Positions 1-9,510 of a DNA stretch of 64,000 nucleotides are shown here, in pieces. The notes beneath the pieces are model-generated. The model was not told where the DNA came from, searched no databases, and was given only the letters and a program-made list of their open reading frames with translations. A program made the position numbers and the translations under genes. Position 1 is the stretch's first letter; each line of letters opens with the position of its first letter. This stretch comes from Spinactinospora alkalitolerans (GTDB lineage: Bacteria > Actinomycetota > Actinomycetes > Streptosporangiales > Streptosporangiaceae): NCBI RefSeq assembly GCF_013408795.1, contig NZ_JACCCC010000001.1, positions 4,402,001-4,466,000 of the forward strand. Direction: 5' to 3'.

Positions 1-983
1 ACCTCGACGGCGATGAGGCGCGCGAACAGGACCCGGGTGCCGCCTTCGGTCATCCGGGCGACGGTGCGGCGGCGGTGCAGCCAGCCGAGGCAGCCCAAGG
101 CGATGAACAGCACGGATTTGGCGACCATGATCAGGCCGTAGGAGCTGGTGAACAGCTCGCTGACCGAGTACAGCCGGGCCGCGGCGCTGGCGACGCCGCT
201 GACGGCGACGCCGATGTAGGCCCACAGCGCGACCCGGCTGAACCGCTGGGCGGCCACGGGCACGTGCTCGCCCCCGGCCCGCAGGGCGTGGTGGGTCAGG
301 GCGGCCAGTCCGCCGACCCACACCGAGACGGCCAGGACGTGCAGCGCGAGTCCGGTGACCGCGAGCTCGTGGTTGGGGGAGGACGCGGAGTGGCCGGTGA
401 GCGCCGGGGGCACCAGGCCGACGAGGGTGAGGCCGAGCAGCCCGAACGCCCCGGCCGCCGAGCCGGTGGTGCGGCCGAGCAGTGCGACGGCCGTGGCCAG
501 CAGGATGACCAGCATCAGCGCGACGCCTTGGGAGACCGAGCCGGCGTAGCTGGTGAGCTGGTCGCCGATGACCTCCATCGGCGGCAGCCCGAGGACGTCG
601 GAGAGCTGGAAGACCAGTGTCGCCCCGGCCGCCACGGCCCAGACCAGCGCGATCCAGGAGGCGGCGCGCACGTAGGACTGGGCCTGGTCGCTCAGCACGC
701 CCCGGTCGGAGGGCAGCAGGACGACCGCGAGGAGCAGCACGCCGAGGGTGAGGGCGCCGGCGATGTCCATCGTGGTCTTGGCGACCGGAAGGCCCCAGCG
801 CGTCAACGCTCCCGCGTCGGGCAGGCCGGGGATGATCTGGGCCGTCACGGCCCCACCGGCCACCAGCGCGATGATCAGCGCGATGAGGCAGGCGGCGACG
901 GCCGCGGCGGCCACCTGGACGACGGATTCGATGCCGCCGCCCTGGCGCCGGGGGTCACTCTCGCGGGTACCGGGGGAAGCCAC
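1..983 (-). CDS. CopD-family copper resistance / cytochrome oxidase assembly membrane protein, partial (3' end outside window)
   Basis: The visible 327 residues are an integral membrane protein with about seven hydrophobic helices and the polar loop signature LTGHSASSPNHELAVTG typical of CopD domains. In actinobacteria this domain is often fused to a C-terminal CtaG-like cytochrome c oxidase assembly domain; whether that is so here cannot be seen because the gene runs off the left edge. The start is GTG at 983, with GGAG about nine bases upstream. A small membrane protein gene overlaps its 5' end on the same strand, so the two are probably cotranscribed. CopD proteins are linked to copper uptake or handling at the membrane. 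Family assignment is fairly secure, substrate is inferred. Confidence 0.8.
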   Translation of the reverse strand, partial: MASPGTRESDPRRQGGGIESVVQVAAAAVAACLIALIIALVAGGAVTAQIIPGLPDAGALTRWGLPVAKTTMDIAGALTLGVLLLAVVLLPSDRGVLSDQAQSYVRAASWIALVWAVAAGATLVFQLSDVLGLPPMEVIGDQLTSYAGSVSQGVALMLVILLATAVALLGRTTGSAAGAFGLLGLTLVGLVPPALTGHSASSPNHELAVTGLALHVLAVSVWVGGLAALTHHALRAGGEHVPVAAQRFSRVALWAYIGVAVSGVASAAARLYSVSELFTSSYGLIMVAKSVLFIALGCLGWLHRRRTVARMTEGGTRVLFARLIAVE

Positions 984-1149
984 GCGTGCCGCTCCGTAGG
1001 TGTCGGGGTCGCTGCTGTCGGAGGTGGCGCCGCATCACCGCCACGGCGGTACCCGCGCCGACGGCCAGCCCGAGACAGCCCCACAGCCAGGGGGCGAGTT
1101 CGGCGGCCGCCGCCCCGAAGAGCAGGCGCAGCACGTCCGGCGTGGACAT
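955..1149 (-). CDS. Small single-pass membrane protein upstream of the copD-like gene
   Basis: A 64-residue product beginning MSTPDVLRLLFGAAAAELAP, with one hydrophobic segment at about residues 17-38 and a basic, arginine-rich tail. It overlaps the copD-like start by 29 bases, which suggests translational coupling. The ATG at 1149 follows TTGAGGTG very closely; an upstream in-frame GTG (1152) or TTG (1164) is possible. No family is recognised. The real gene could be shorter or absent, but the hydrophobic profile and placement favour a coding sequence. Confidence 0.5.
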   Translation of the reverse strand: MSTPDVLRLLFGAAAAELAPWLWGCLGLAVGAGTAVAVMRRHLRQQRPRHLRSGTRGFPRYPRE

Positions 1150-1165
1150 CACCTCAAGGGTCAAG

Positions 1166-1198
1166 AGTAGACGAACTACTACAACGTGTCGGACACGT
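1166..1198. promoter_or_regulatory. Two adjacent inverted repeats upstream of the copD-like operon
   Basis: AGTAG-ACGAA-CTACT (1166-1180) is a perfect 5+5 inverted repeat, and ACGTGTC-G-GACACGT (1184-1198) is a perfect 7+7 palindrome. They lie just upstream of the minus-strand membrane genes and about 170 bases before the plus-strand amidohydrolase-like gene. They are plausible regulator binding sites. The first resembles the TAC/GTA half-sites of BlaI/CopY-type repressors, but that is only a resemblance. Confidence 0.4.
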
Positions 1199-1366
1199 GC
1201 CCGGGCCGGTCCGCGTTGAAACGGGCGCGCGCCCGGCGGATATCCCGGAAAAGCCCGCGGGCCAAGGGCCCACCGGGGAAAATGGGGGTCCGCGGCGGGC
1301 CGGGGGACGTCGGCGAGCGCGGCCGCCGGGAGGCGGCGGCCCCGCTGCGGTCATGGAGGGAGCCAG

Positions 1367-2665
1367 GTGCGTCAGTTCGATCTCGTCATCCGCTCGCGGT
1401 GCACGGTCACGCCCGAGGGGACCGGCCCGGCCGCGGTCGCCGTCTCGGGAGGGCGCATCGCCGCCGTCACCGAGTACGGCGTCCCGCTGGCCTGCCTGCG
1501 CGAAACGGATCTGGGTCCCGTGGCGCTGCTGCCCGGCTGCGTCGATGTCGACGTCGCCGTCCAGGCGCCGGGGCTGTCTCCGGCGGAGGGCTACGCCCGC
1601 ACGACGTGGCAGGCCGCGGCCGGCGGTGTCACCACCGTGGTGGTGGCCCCCGCACCGGCGCGCCCCGCGATCACCGGCACCGCGACGCTGGCCGCCCACC
1701 TGCGCGCCGCGAGCGGGAGCAGTTGGACCCACGTCGCCTTCCTCGGCGGGGTCACCCCGCGCAGCACGCCGGCCGACCTGGCCGACCTGCGCGCGGCCGG
1801 GGTCGCCGGCTTCGCCTGCTCGCTGTCCGACGGCGGCGCCCCCGACATCGCCGCACTGGACGACGTCCACCTGGGCAAGGCCATGGCCGAGCTGGCCGCC
1901 ATGGACGCGCCCCTGCTGGTGCACGCCGAGGACGCCGCCGAGCTGTCCGACCCCGCCCTGCCCGGCAACGACGCGCTCCTGGCGGCCCGCCCGCCGCGCG
2001 CCGAGCGCCGCGGCCTGGAGCGGGTCATCGCGGCGGCCCGCATGACCGGCGCGCGGGCGCACGTCGCGCCGTTGGCGGCCGCCGAGTGCGCGGCGATCCT
2101 GGCCGCGGTCCGCTCGATGGGCGTGCCGGTGAGCGCGCAGACCTGCCCGCACTACCTGTGCCTGCCCGCCGAGAGCGTGCCCGACGCCGACCCCGCCTAC
2201 CGCTGCCGGCCGCCCATCCGCTCCGACGCCAACCGCGGCGCGCTGTGGAGCGCGCTGCTGGACGAATCGGGCGACGTCGTCGCCTCGGTGGGGTCGGGGC
2301 ACCGGCCCGGCACGGGCGTCGGCGCGATCCGGTGGACGCTGCCGGCGCTGTGGACCGCCGCCCGGCGGCGCGGCCGGGACCTGGCCGATGTGAGCCGGTG
2401 GACGGCCGAGCGCCCGGCCGAGGTGGTGGGGTTGCGTGCCAAGGGGCGCATCGCCGTCGGCTGCGACGCCGACCTGGTGGCCTTCGACGCCGAGGCCTCC
2501 CAGCCGGTCCCGCAGGACGAGGGCGGCCCCTACGCCGGGCGGCTGCTGCGGGGCCGGGTGACCGGCACGTGGGTCTGCGGCCGCGCGGTGCCGCGGGAGC
2601 CGGACGGCATCCGCCCCTTGCCGCACTCCGTGCACGGCGGCCCCCTGCTGTCCGCCGGCACCTGA
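1367..2665 (+). CDS. Dihydroorotase/allantoinase-like amidohydrolase lacking metal-binding residues
   Basis: The 432-residue product has the cyclic amidohydrolase architecture: an N-terminal beta-sandwich segment, then a TIM barrel with the recognisable strings LLVHAEDAAEL, TCPHYL and a C-terminal KGRIAVGCDADLVAFD. Active members carry a metal-binding HxH after the first strand (as in DVHVH); here the position reads VDVDVAV. The catalytic Asp in the DH-P motif is replaced (VGSGHRPG). It therefore looks like a non-catalytic homologue or a member with changed chemistry. The GTG start at 1367 follows GGAGGG. It lies 125 bases before alanine dehydrogenase on the same strand. A paralogue of the pyrimidine or purine catabolic enzyme is the likely origin. 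Confidence 0.8.
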   Translation: MRQFDLVIRSRCTVTPEGTGPAAVAVSGGRIAAVTEYGVPLACLRETDLGPVALLPGCVDVDVAVQAPGLSPAEGYARTTWQAAAGGVTTVVVAPAPARPAITGTATLAAHLRAASGSSWTHVAFLGGVTPRSTPADLADLRAAGVAGFACSLSDGGAPDIAALDDVHLGKAMAELAAMDAPLLVHAEDAAELSDPALPGNDALLAARPPRAERRGLERVIAAARMTGARAHVAPLAAAECAAILAAVRSMGVPVSAQTCPHYLCLPAESVPDADPAYRCRPPIRSDANRGALWSALLDESGDVVASVGSGHRPGTGVGAIRWTLPALWTAARRRGRDLADVSRWTAERPAEVVGLRAKGRIAVGCDADLVAFDAEASQPVPQDEGGPYAGRLLRGRVTGTWVCGRAVPREPDGIRPLPHSVHGGPLLSAGT

Positions 2666-2790
2666 GACGCGCGGCGGGGCTTTTACACGCTGTCAAGAAG
2701 ATCGCGTTTTCGCAGCCACACTGCAGGGGGACCAGAGGCTTTTCCGCATTTCACAGTGGGGAGGTATCAAAGGAGATGCGAGGAGGAACC

Positions 2791-3909
<1,119 letters not shown>

Positions 3910-3963
3910 CCGGCGCCCCTGCCGCGCCGCGGTCCGGCGCCGTCCCCGGTCCGCGTGCTCCCG

Positions 3964-4458
3964 TCACGCATCGGCGCCCACTGTCGGGGCGCCGATGCGG
4001 GCGTCGAGGTGGGCGGTGAAGTGCGGGCACCGGCGCACCGGGTCCTCGCTGGGGCACTCGGTGCCGTGGCGCAGCAGCTCCCTGGCCCGTTCGGCCTGCT
4101 CGATCCGCCGCGTCAGCGCCTCGATCTGCGTGTGCAGCGCGCCGTGCCAGTCGGAGCCGTCGAGCATGCCGGTGACGGCGCGCAGGCCGATGCCCATCTC
4201 GGTGAGCATCCTGATCAGCGCGATGAGGCGGAGCTCGGCCCGGCCGTAGTGCCGTCGGCCCCCGATGCGCACCGCGGGCGGCAGCAGTCCGCGCTCCTCG
4301 TAGTAGCGCAGCGCCGACGCCGCGACGCCGGTGCGCCGCACGGCCTCCCCGATGGGCACCAGTTCGCCGGTGGGCGCCGAGGGCGTCGCGCCGGCCCCCG
4401 GCTCCGCGACCGGCGCCCGCACGCCCGGTACCCCCACCGGCTCCTTGACCGACTCCAT
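3964..4458 (-). CDS. MerR-family transcriptional regulator
   Basis: A 164-residue regulator with a MerR winged-helix domain at about residues 34-100: IGEAVRRTGVAASALRYYEERGLL, then GGRRHYGRAELRLIALIRMLTEMG. A coiled-coil dimerisation helix follows at about residues 110-140. The C-terminus has two cysteines (CPSEDPVRRCPHF), which may form a metal or redox sensing site as in SoxR-like or metal-responsive members. It is divergent from the methyltransferase gene at 4548, with a MerR-type palindrome between them, so it probably controls that gene and itself. Confidence 0.85.
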   Translation of the reverse strand: MESVKEPVGVPGVRAPVAEPGAGATPSAPTGELVPIGEAVRRTGVAASALRYYEERGLLPPAVRIGGRRHYGRAELRLIALIRMLTEMGIGLRAVTGMLDGSDWHGALHTQIEALTRRIEQAERARELLRHGTECPSEDPVRRCPHFTAHLDARIGAPTVGADA

Positions 4459-4483
4459 GTTCGACGCCCCTCCGCTCGGCGAG

Positions 4484-4504
4484 TTGACTTCAAGTGTGCT
4501 TGAA
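4484..4504 (+). promoter_or_regulatory. MerR-type operator/promoter between divergent genes
   Basis: TTGACT (4484-4489) overlaps the perfect inverted repeat TTCAAG-TGTG-CTTGAA (4489-4504). This is the usual MerR layout: a dyad between the -35 and -10 elements, resembling SoxR-type CTCAAG/CTTGAG sites. It sits 44 bases before the methyltransferase start. Confidence 0.65.
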
Positions 4505-4547
4505 CACTCAGCCTGGAGCCAGGAGCCGCATCGATCAAGGAGTGCTC

Positions 4548-5174
4548 ATGTCGCAACGACGGCTGTGGACCGGCCGCGAGCCGGGCGGGAACCCGTTCGC
4601 GCTGCCCCGGGGCGTGATCGGCCACCTCGCCGGGTGGGTGCTGGCCAGGAGCAACCGGGATCAGAACGCCGAGGTCCTGGACTTCCTCGACGTCGGAGCC
4701 GGCGAGCGCGTGCTGGAGGTGGGGCACGGCCCCGGCGTGCTCGTCGAACTCCTGGCCCGACGGCCCGATGTCACCGTCGAGGGCGTCGACCCGTCGGCGG
4801 AGATGGTGCACATGGCGCGGCGCCGCAACGCCGAAGCGGTGCGCGCCGGGCGGGTCCGGCTCCGGACGGGCGCCGCCGCGGCGACCGGCCTGGCCGCGGC
4901 GGCCGTCGACCTGGTGGTCTCGGTGAACACGGTCGCGATGTGGCCGGACCTCGCCGCCGGAGTCGCCGAGTTCCACCGGGTGCTGCGCCCCGGCGGCCGC
5001 GCGGTCATCACCTGGCACGGCGGCACCGGCCACCTGGCGCTGAGGCCAGACGAGCTCGACACGATCGAGTCGACCCTGCGCGCCGAATTCGGCGACGCGC
5101 GGCGCCACCTCCTGGAGAGGAGCGTGGTGTTCACCGCGGCCAAGGCCCCGGCGCGGCCGCCCGGACCGCGGTGA
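4548..5174 (+). CDS. Class I SAM-dependent methyltransferase
   Basis: A 208-residue cytoplasmic methyltransferase. The SAM-binding motif I is VLEVGHGPGVLVELL (about residues 57-71), followed by the acidic motif VEGVDPSAEM and the post-motif region FHRVLRPGGRAVITW, all typical of the Methyltransf_11 group. The substrate cannot be read from the sequence. The ATG at 4548 has AAGGAG five bases upstream; longer starts are unsupported. It is the likely target of the divergent MerR regulator, so it may be induced by the signal that regulator senses. Confidence 0.85.
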   Translation: MSQRRLWTGREPGGNPFALPRGVIGHLAGWVLARSNRDQNAEVLDFLDVGAGERVLEVGHGPGVLVELLARRPDVTVEGVDPSAEMVHMARRRNAEAVRAGRVRLRTGAAAATGLAAAAVDLVVSVNTVAMWPDLAAGVAEFHRVLRPGGRAVITWHGGTGHLALRPDELDTIESTLRAEFGDARRHLLERSVVFTAAKAPARPPGPR

Positions 5175-5319
5175 GGCCGCCGCGCCGGTGGCGGCGGCCC
5201 GGTGGTTGTGCGGGCGAAGAGGGGATAACGTCGAATGAGGGGGTCGGCTTCCTCGGCCCCGCTCTTCGTCCCTGCATCCCCGTGGCCCGGACGACCCGGA
5301 ATTTGGAGGCGGAACACGC

Positions 5320-6450
5320 GTGTCACGCACGGAGCCGGCAACCCTGCCCCGAGTCGCGGCCGTCGACGCGACCCGGGTGCGGCTGCCGCTCGCCCACCCC
5401 AAACCCCGCAACCGCGGAATCGACGAACGGCCGCGCTTCGCCGAGCACATCCTGGTGCGGGTGGCCGACGACGCCGGTACCACCGGCTGGGGTGAGATCA
5501 CGGCGGCCGACCCCGGACGCTGGCGGGCGCTGGTCGAGGACTTCGCCCCGGCGCTGCTGCGGCACGCCTGGCAGCGCCCCACCGACGTCGCCGGGGCCTG
5601 GGCCGACCTGCCGTCACTGCCGGCCGTGGAGTCCGGCCTCGACATCGCCTGCTGGGACCTGTGGAGCCGGCAGCGCGCGACCCCGCTCTCCCACGCCCTG
5701 GGCGGCACCCGCACCGCGATCACGGCCGGGGTCACGCTGGGCCGCCAACCCACATCGGAATCCCTGGTGCACGAGGTCAACCGCCAGGTCGGCAGCGGGT
5801 TCCGGCGGATCCGGCTGGAGATCGAACCGGGCTGGGACGTCGACGTGGTGCGCGCCGTCCAGGAGGCGTACCCGTTCCTGGTGCTCCAGGTCGACGCGCG
5901 CGGCCGCTACACCGAGGACCCCGCGCACCTGGAGGCGCTGCGCGCCCTCGACGACTACGGCCTGCTCGCCATCGAGCAGCCGTTCGCCGGCGGCGACCTC
6001 GCCGCGCACGCCCGCCTGCGGCGCGAACTGCGCACGCCCCTGGCGCTGGACGCCGGCATCGACTCCCTGGAGACGCTGGACGAGGCCATCCAGATGGAGG
6101 CGGGCAGCGTCCTCAACCTGCGCGTCGCCCGCATGGGCGGCCTCACCCCGGCGCGGCGGGCGCACGACCGCGCGGTGGACGCGGGCTGGCAGGTCTGGTG
6201 CGGCTCCGACCTCGAATCGGGCATCGGCCGCGCCGCCACCGTCGCGCTCGCCTCGCTGCCGGGGGTGTCGCTGCCCAGCGAGATGCCCGGCGCCGGCGGC
6301 CGCTTCACCCGCGACGTGGTCTCGCCCCCGGTCCGCGCGCACGACGGCATCACCCCGATCCCGCTCACCCAGCCGGGCCTGGGCCACACCGTGGACGAGA
6401 AGGCGGTCCGCGCGATGGCCGTGGAGACGGTGACGCTGAACGCCCCGTGA
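5320..6450 (+). CDS. Enolase-superfamily (MenC/N-acylamino acid racemase-like) protein with altered catalytic lysines
   Basis: A 376-residue protein with the two-domain enolase fold, most like o-succinylbenzoate synthase/N-succinylamino acid racemase. Metal ligands are retained: Asp in VLQVDARGRY, Glu in AIEQPF and Asp in LALDAGIDS. The acid-base lysines are not: the KxK strand, expected as KLKIEPGWD, reads RLEIEPGWD, and the second lysine strand (NIKPGRVGG in the family) reads NLRVARMGG. Menaquinone OSBS activity is therefore doubtful. GTG at 5320 follows GGAGGC. No other menaquinone genes are nearby. It may be a metal-binding pseudoenzyme or have other chemistry. Confidence 0.8.
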   Translation: MSRTEPATLPRVAAVDATRVRLPLAHPKPRNRGIDERPRFAEHILVRVADDAGTTGWGEITAADPGRWRALVEDFAPALLRHAWQRPTDVAGAWADLPSLPAVESGLDIACWDLWSRQRATPLSHALGGTRTAITAGVTLGRQPTSESLVHEVNRQVGSGFRRIRLEIEPGWDVDVVRAVQEAYPFLVLQVDARGRYTEDPAHLEALRALDDYGLLAIEQPFAGGDLAAHARLRRELRTPLALDAGIDSLETLDEAIQMEAGSVLNLRVARMGGLTPARRAHDRAVDAGWQVWCGSDLESGIGRAATVALASLPGVSLPSEMPGAGGRFTRDVVSPPVRAHDGITPIPLTQPGLGHTVDEKAVRAMAVETVTLNAP

Positions 6451-6629
6451 ACCACGGTCTGGTGACGGTCTCCCCCGCCGCGCGACACGCGGCGGCAGGC
6501 ACCTTCCGCCACTGAGTCGACACTTTCTGTCACAGTCGTCAGTGTTCTTCCCGTCCCGCCTCCGGGCGGATCTCGCTGCGGCGGTCGTGTGGCGACGGCG
6601 CGGCGGCACTGCGGTGACGGAGGTCCATC

Positions 6630-8795
6630 GTGTCCGGGCGCGCGGTCGGAGCCGGTGCGGCGATCACGGCGATCGCCCTGGTGTCGGCACTCTCACCCGC
6701 CCTGACATCGTGCGCTCCGGTGAGCGCCGCGACCGCGGCGACCGCCCGGTCCCGGCCGGTCGCCCCCGGTGTGGAACTGACCTCGACGAACCTGGAGGGC
6801 GCCGAGCCGCAGCGGTTCACCACGCTCAGCGTCGACCTCGACGGCGGCGCCCGCGTGGGCTACCTGAGTGGCGGGAGCGTCACCGACGCCGCACCGCTGA
6901 CCGAGCAGGCGGCCCAGGCCGGCGCGGTCGCAGCGGTCAACGGCGACTTCTTCGACATCGGCGGCTCCCTCGCCCCGCTGGGCCCGGCGGTGCGCGGCGG
7001 CGAGGTGGTCAAGTCCCCCTCGGTCGGCCGCTCCACCGCCGTCACGATCGACGCCGGGGGCGTGGGCCGGGTCCAGGACCTGCTCTTCGACGGGACCGCG
7101 GCACTGCCCGACGGCGAGGTGCGCATCGACCGCCTCAACAGCCACGAGATCCCCGTCGACGGCATCGGCGCGTTCACCTCCCTGTGGGGCGCCCACCCGC
7201 GCGGCCGGGCCGTGCGGGGGGCCGACCGGGTGCGGGAGGTGGTGATCGCCGACGGCCGCGTCACCGAGGTCCGCGACGCGGCCGGTGCGGGCGCGCCCTC
7301 CGGAACGGTGCTGGTGGGCCGGGAGGCCGGCGCCGACCGGCTGGCGGGGCTGCGCAGGGGCGACGAGGTCGCCGTCGACTACGCGCTCACCGCCGACGGG
7401 GCCGGGCCCCGAACCGCCATCGGCGGCCGCAACGTCCTGCTGCGCGGCGGCGAGGTCGCCTTCACCGGCGCCTCCGCCCGCGAACCGCGCACCGCCGTCG
7501 GCTTCTCCGCCGACGGCACCGAGATGTACGTGGTGACCGCGGACGGCCGGCACGCGGGCGGCAGGGGTGCGACCCTGCGCCAGATGGGCGAGCGGCTCAG
7601 GGCCGCCGGCGCCGAGGTCGGCCTGGAGCTGGACGGCGGGGGCTCCTCCACGCTGGTGGCCCGCACGCCCGGCGGCGGAAACCGGATCGAGAACCGCACC
7701 GGCGAGGCCGAGCGCGCCGTCCCCAACGGTCTGGCCGTCTACGCGCCCGAGGGCAGCGGCGAGGCGAGGGGCCTGTGGGTGCGACCGCGAATCGACCCGC
7801 TGCCCGATCCGGGGCCGAGCGCGCCCGTCCTGGCCGACCCGCACCGGGTCTTCAGCGGGCTGACCCGCGCCCTCGACGCCACCGCGCACGACGAGGCGTA
7901 CGGGCCGGTGAGCGACCCGGTGCCCGCGGGAGAGATCGAGTGGAGCGCCGACAGCGGATCGGCCGAGAAGGGCTCCTACACCGCGGCCGAGCCCGGGACC
8001 GCGCTGGTCACCGCGCGCTCCGGTGACATCGCGGGCGAGGCCGAACTGGAGGTGCTGCCCGCGCCCGAGCGCATCGAGGCCACCGTCCCCGCGGTGGCGC
8101 TGCCCGACGGATCCTCCTCGGCGACGTTCGGGCTGACCGGCATCGCGCCCGACGGGACCCGCGCCCCGATCGAGCCGGCCGACGCGTCGCTGGACTACGA
8201 CCGCGACCTCGTCGCGGTCACGGCCCGCGGCGACGGCGTGTTCGAGGTCGAACCGGCCGCCGACGACGGCTCCGGCACGATCGCGGTCTCGGTCGGCGGG
8301 AAGGAGGTCGTGCTGCCGGTGCACATCGGCGCCGAGGAGCGGACGATCGCCGCCTTCGACGACGCCGCCGACTGGACGGCCGCGTCCGTGGGCGGTAGCG
8401 CCGCCGTCTCCGGCGTCAAGGGCCGCGAGGGACGCGGCCTGCGGCTGTCCTACGACTTCACCGGCTCCACCGCCACCCGGGCCGCCTACGCGCTGCCGCC
8501 CGCGCGCCTGGCCGTCGACGGCCACATCTCGGAGCTGAGCCTGTGGGTCAAGGGGGACGACCGGGACGGCATGCTCGCGATCACCGTGACCGACGGCGAC
8601 GGTCTGCGGCGCTCGCTGTACGGGCCCAGGATCGCCTGGGAGGGGTGGCGGCGGGCCGACGTCGACGTCACCGGCGGGCTGGCCCAGCCGATCTCCGTCG
8701 ACCGCGTCTACGTGGTGGAGACGCGCTCCGGGGAGCGCTACAGCGGCGGAGTCGTCTTCGACGACCTCACCGCCGACGTCACCCCCATCGGCTGA
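6630..8795 (+). CDS. Lipoprotein with phosphodiester glycosidase (NAGPA) domain
   Basis: A 721-residue exported protein. The signal peptide ends in a lipobox-like LTSC (Cys28), so it is probably a membrane-anchored lipoprotein. The NAGPA/phosphodiester glycosidase domain covers about residues 45-375 and shows AVNGDFFD, PRTAIGG and the hallmark ELDGGGSSTLVAR. Family members cleave sugar-phosphodiester bonds, and related exopolysaccharide-linked roles are proposed. About 340 further residues look like beta-rich Ig-like and jelly-roll modules, the last (about 570-721) resembling a carbohydrate-binding fold. GTG at 6630 follows GGAGGT by five bases. It likely acts on cell-wall or surface glycopolymers; the substrate is unknown. 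Confidence 0.85.
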   Translation: MSGRAVGAGAAITAIALVSALSPALTSCAPVSAATAATARSRPVAPGVELTSTNLEGAEPQRFTTLSVDLDGGARVGYLSGGSVTDAAPLTEQAAQAGAVAAVNGDFFDIGGSLAPLGPAVRGGEVVKSPSVGRSTAVTIDAGGVGRVQDLLFDGTAALPDGEVRIDRLNSHEIPVDGIGAFTSLWGAHPRGRAVRGADRVREVVIADGRVTEVRDAAGAGAPSGTVLVGREAGADRLAGLRRGDEVAVDYALTADGAGPRTAIGGRNVLLRGGEVAFTGASAREPRTAVGFSADGTEMYVVTADGRHAGGRGATLRQMGERLRAAGAEVGLELDGGGSSTLVARTPGGGNRIENRTGEAERAVPNGLAVYAPEGSGEARGLWVRPRIDPLPDPGPSAPVLADPHRVFSGLTRALDATAHDEAYGPVSDPVPAGEIEWSADSGSAEKGSYTAAEPGTALVTARSGDIAGEAELEVLPAPERIEATVPAVALPDGSSSATFGLTGIAPDGTRAPIEPADASLDYDRDLVAVTARGDGVFEVEPAADDGSGTIAVSVGGKEVVLPVHIGAEERTIAAFDDAADWTAASVGGSAAVSGVKGREGRGLRLSYDFTGSTATRAAYALPPARLAVDGHISELSLWVKGDDRDGMLAITVTDGDGLRRSLYGPRIAWEGWRRADVDVTGGLAQPISVDRVYVVETRSGERYSGGVVFDDLTADVTPIG

Positions 8796-8900
8796 GGAGT
8801 CCGCGGATCCCGTCTCCCGATCGGTCTCCCGCCGCATTCCACTACTCTCCGCCACGACTCCTGTCCGGAGGGTGCGGCCCATCGCCCGGGGAAGGCGGGA

Positions 8901-8926
8901 CCGACATTGCACAGCGGCAATGTCGG
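8901..8926 (+). terminator. Hairpin downstream of the NAGPA lipoprotein gene
   Basis: CCGACATTGC and GCAATGTCGG form a perfect 10-bp stem with a six-base loop. It lies 105 bases after the stop codon and 75 before the next start. No T-run follows, which is common for actinobacterial terminators; an operator role for the next gene is the alternative. Confidence 0.5.
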
Positions 8927-9000
8927 CTCGACGGTCTTGCCGCCCACACGGCCTTCCGGGATGATCGGACTCTCCGCAAGATCCGGCAGGGAGGACATCG

Positions 9001-9372
9001 GTGGCGCTGTACGAGGTGCACGCCCGCAAATGGGAGAACGGGTGGGAACTGCGGGTGGAGGGCGTCGGCGTCACGTGGTCGCCCACGCTGGGTGACGCCG
9101 AGTCACGGGCCCGGGAGTACATCTCCACCCAGCTCGAACTGGACGAGCGCGCGATCCACCTCGACCTGGTGCCGCAGGTCAGCGACGACCTGGACCAGCT
9201 CGTCCTGGAGACCCGCCGCGCCGTGCACGACGCCGACGAGGCCATGCGCGGGGCCGCGGCCAAGACCCGCGAGGCGGTGTACGGCCTCAGCGACGCGGGA
9301 CTCACCCTCACCGACATCTCGCAGTACCTCGGACTGTCCCGGCAGCGCCTGGAGCAGCTCGCGCAGGGGTAG
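9001..9372 (+). CDS. Small HTH-containing protein, HicB/antitoxin-like
   Basis: A 123-residue protein. The N-terminal 55 residues (YEVHARKWENGWELRVEG ... AREYISTQLELD) resemble the ferredoxin-like fold of HicB-type proteins. The C-terminal 30 residues read as a helix-turn-helix (LTLTDISQYLGLSRQRLEQL). No toxin partner is adjacent. GTG at 9001 has GGGAGG upstream. It could be a stand-alone regulator common in actinomycetes; the exact role is unknown. Confidence 0.7.
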   Translation: MALYEVHARKWENGWELRVEGVGVTWSPTLGDAESRAREYISTQLELDERAIHLDLVPQVSDDLDQLVLETRRAVHDADEAMRGAAAKTREAVYGLSDAGLTLTDISQYLGLSRQRLEQLAQG

Positions 9373-9449
9373 CGGCATCTTCGCGGCCCCAAGAGCGTCG
9401 GCCGCCGTTGGAGACCGGCGAGGACGGTATGGCTCCGGCCACAAACCAA

Positions 9450-9475
9450 ACAGTCGGTATGCGGTACAGTCGGTC
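9450..9475. promoter_or_regulatory. Direct repeat ACAGTCGGT upstream of the MaoC gene
   Basis: ACAGTCGGT occurs at 9450-9458 and 9467-9475, 36 bases before the MaoC start, with TATGCGGTA between the copies. The spacing of 17 bases places the copies on nearly the same helix face, consistent with a regulator site. No regulator can be named. Confidence 0.3.
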
Positions 9476-9510
9476 GCGTCTTCGACCGCAGCGTGAGGAG
9501 TGCGAGGATC

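Noticed and set aside
4215-5780. 521-residue minus-strand frame over the methyltransferase
   Set aside because: No domain; it overlaps three better-supported genes and has the composition of a shadow frame.
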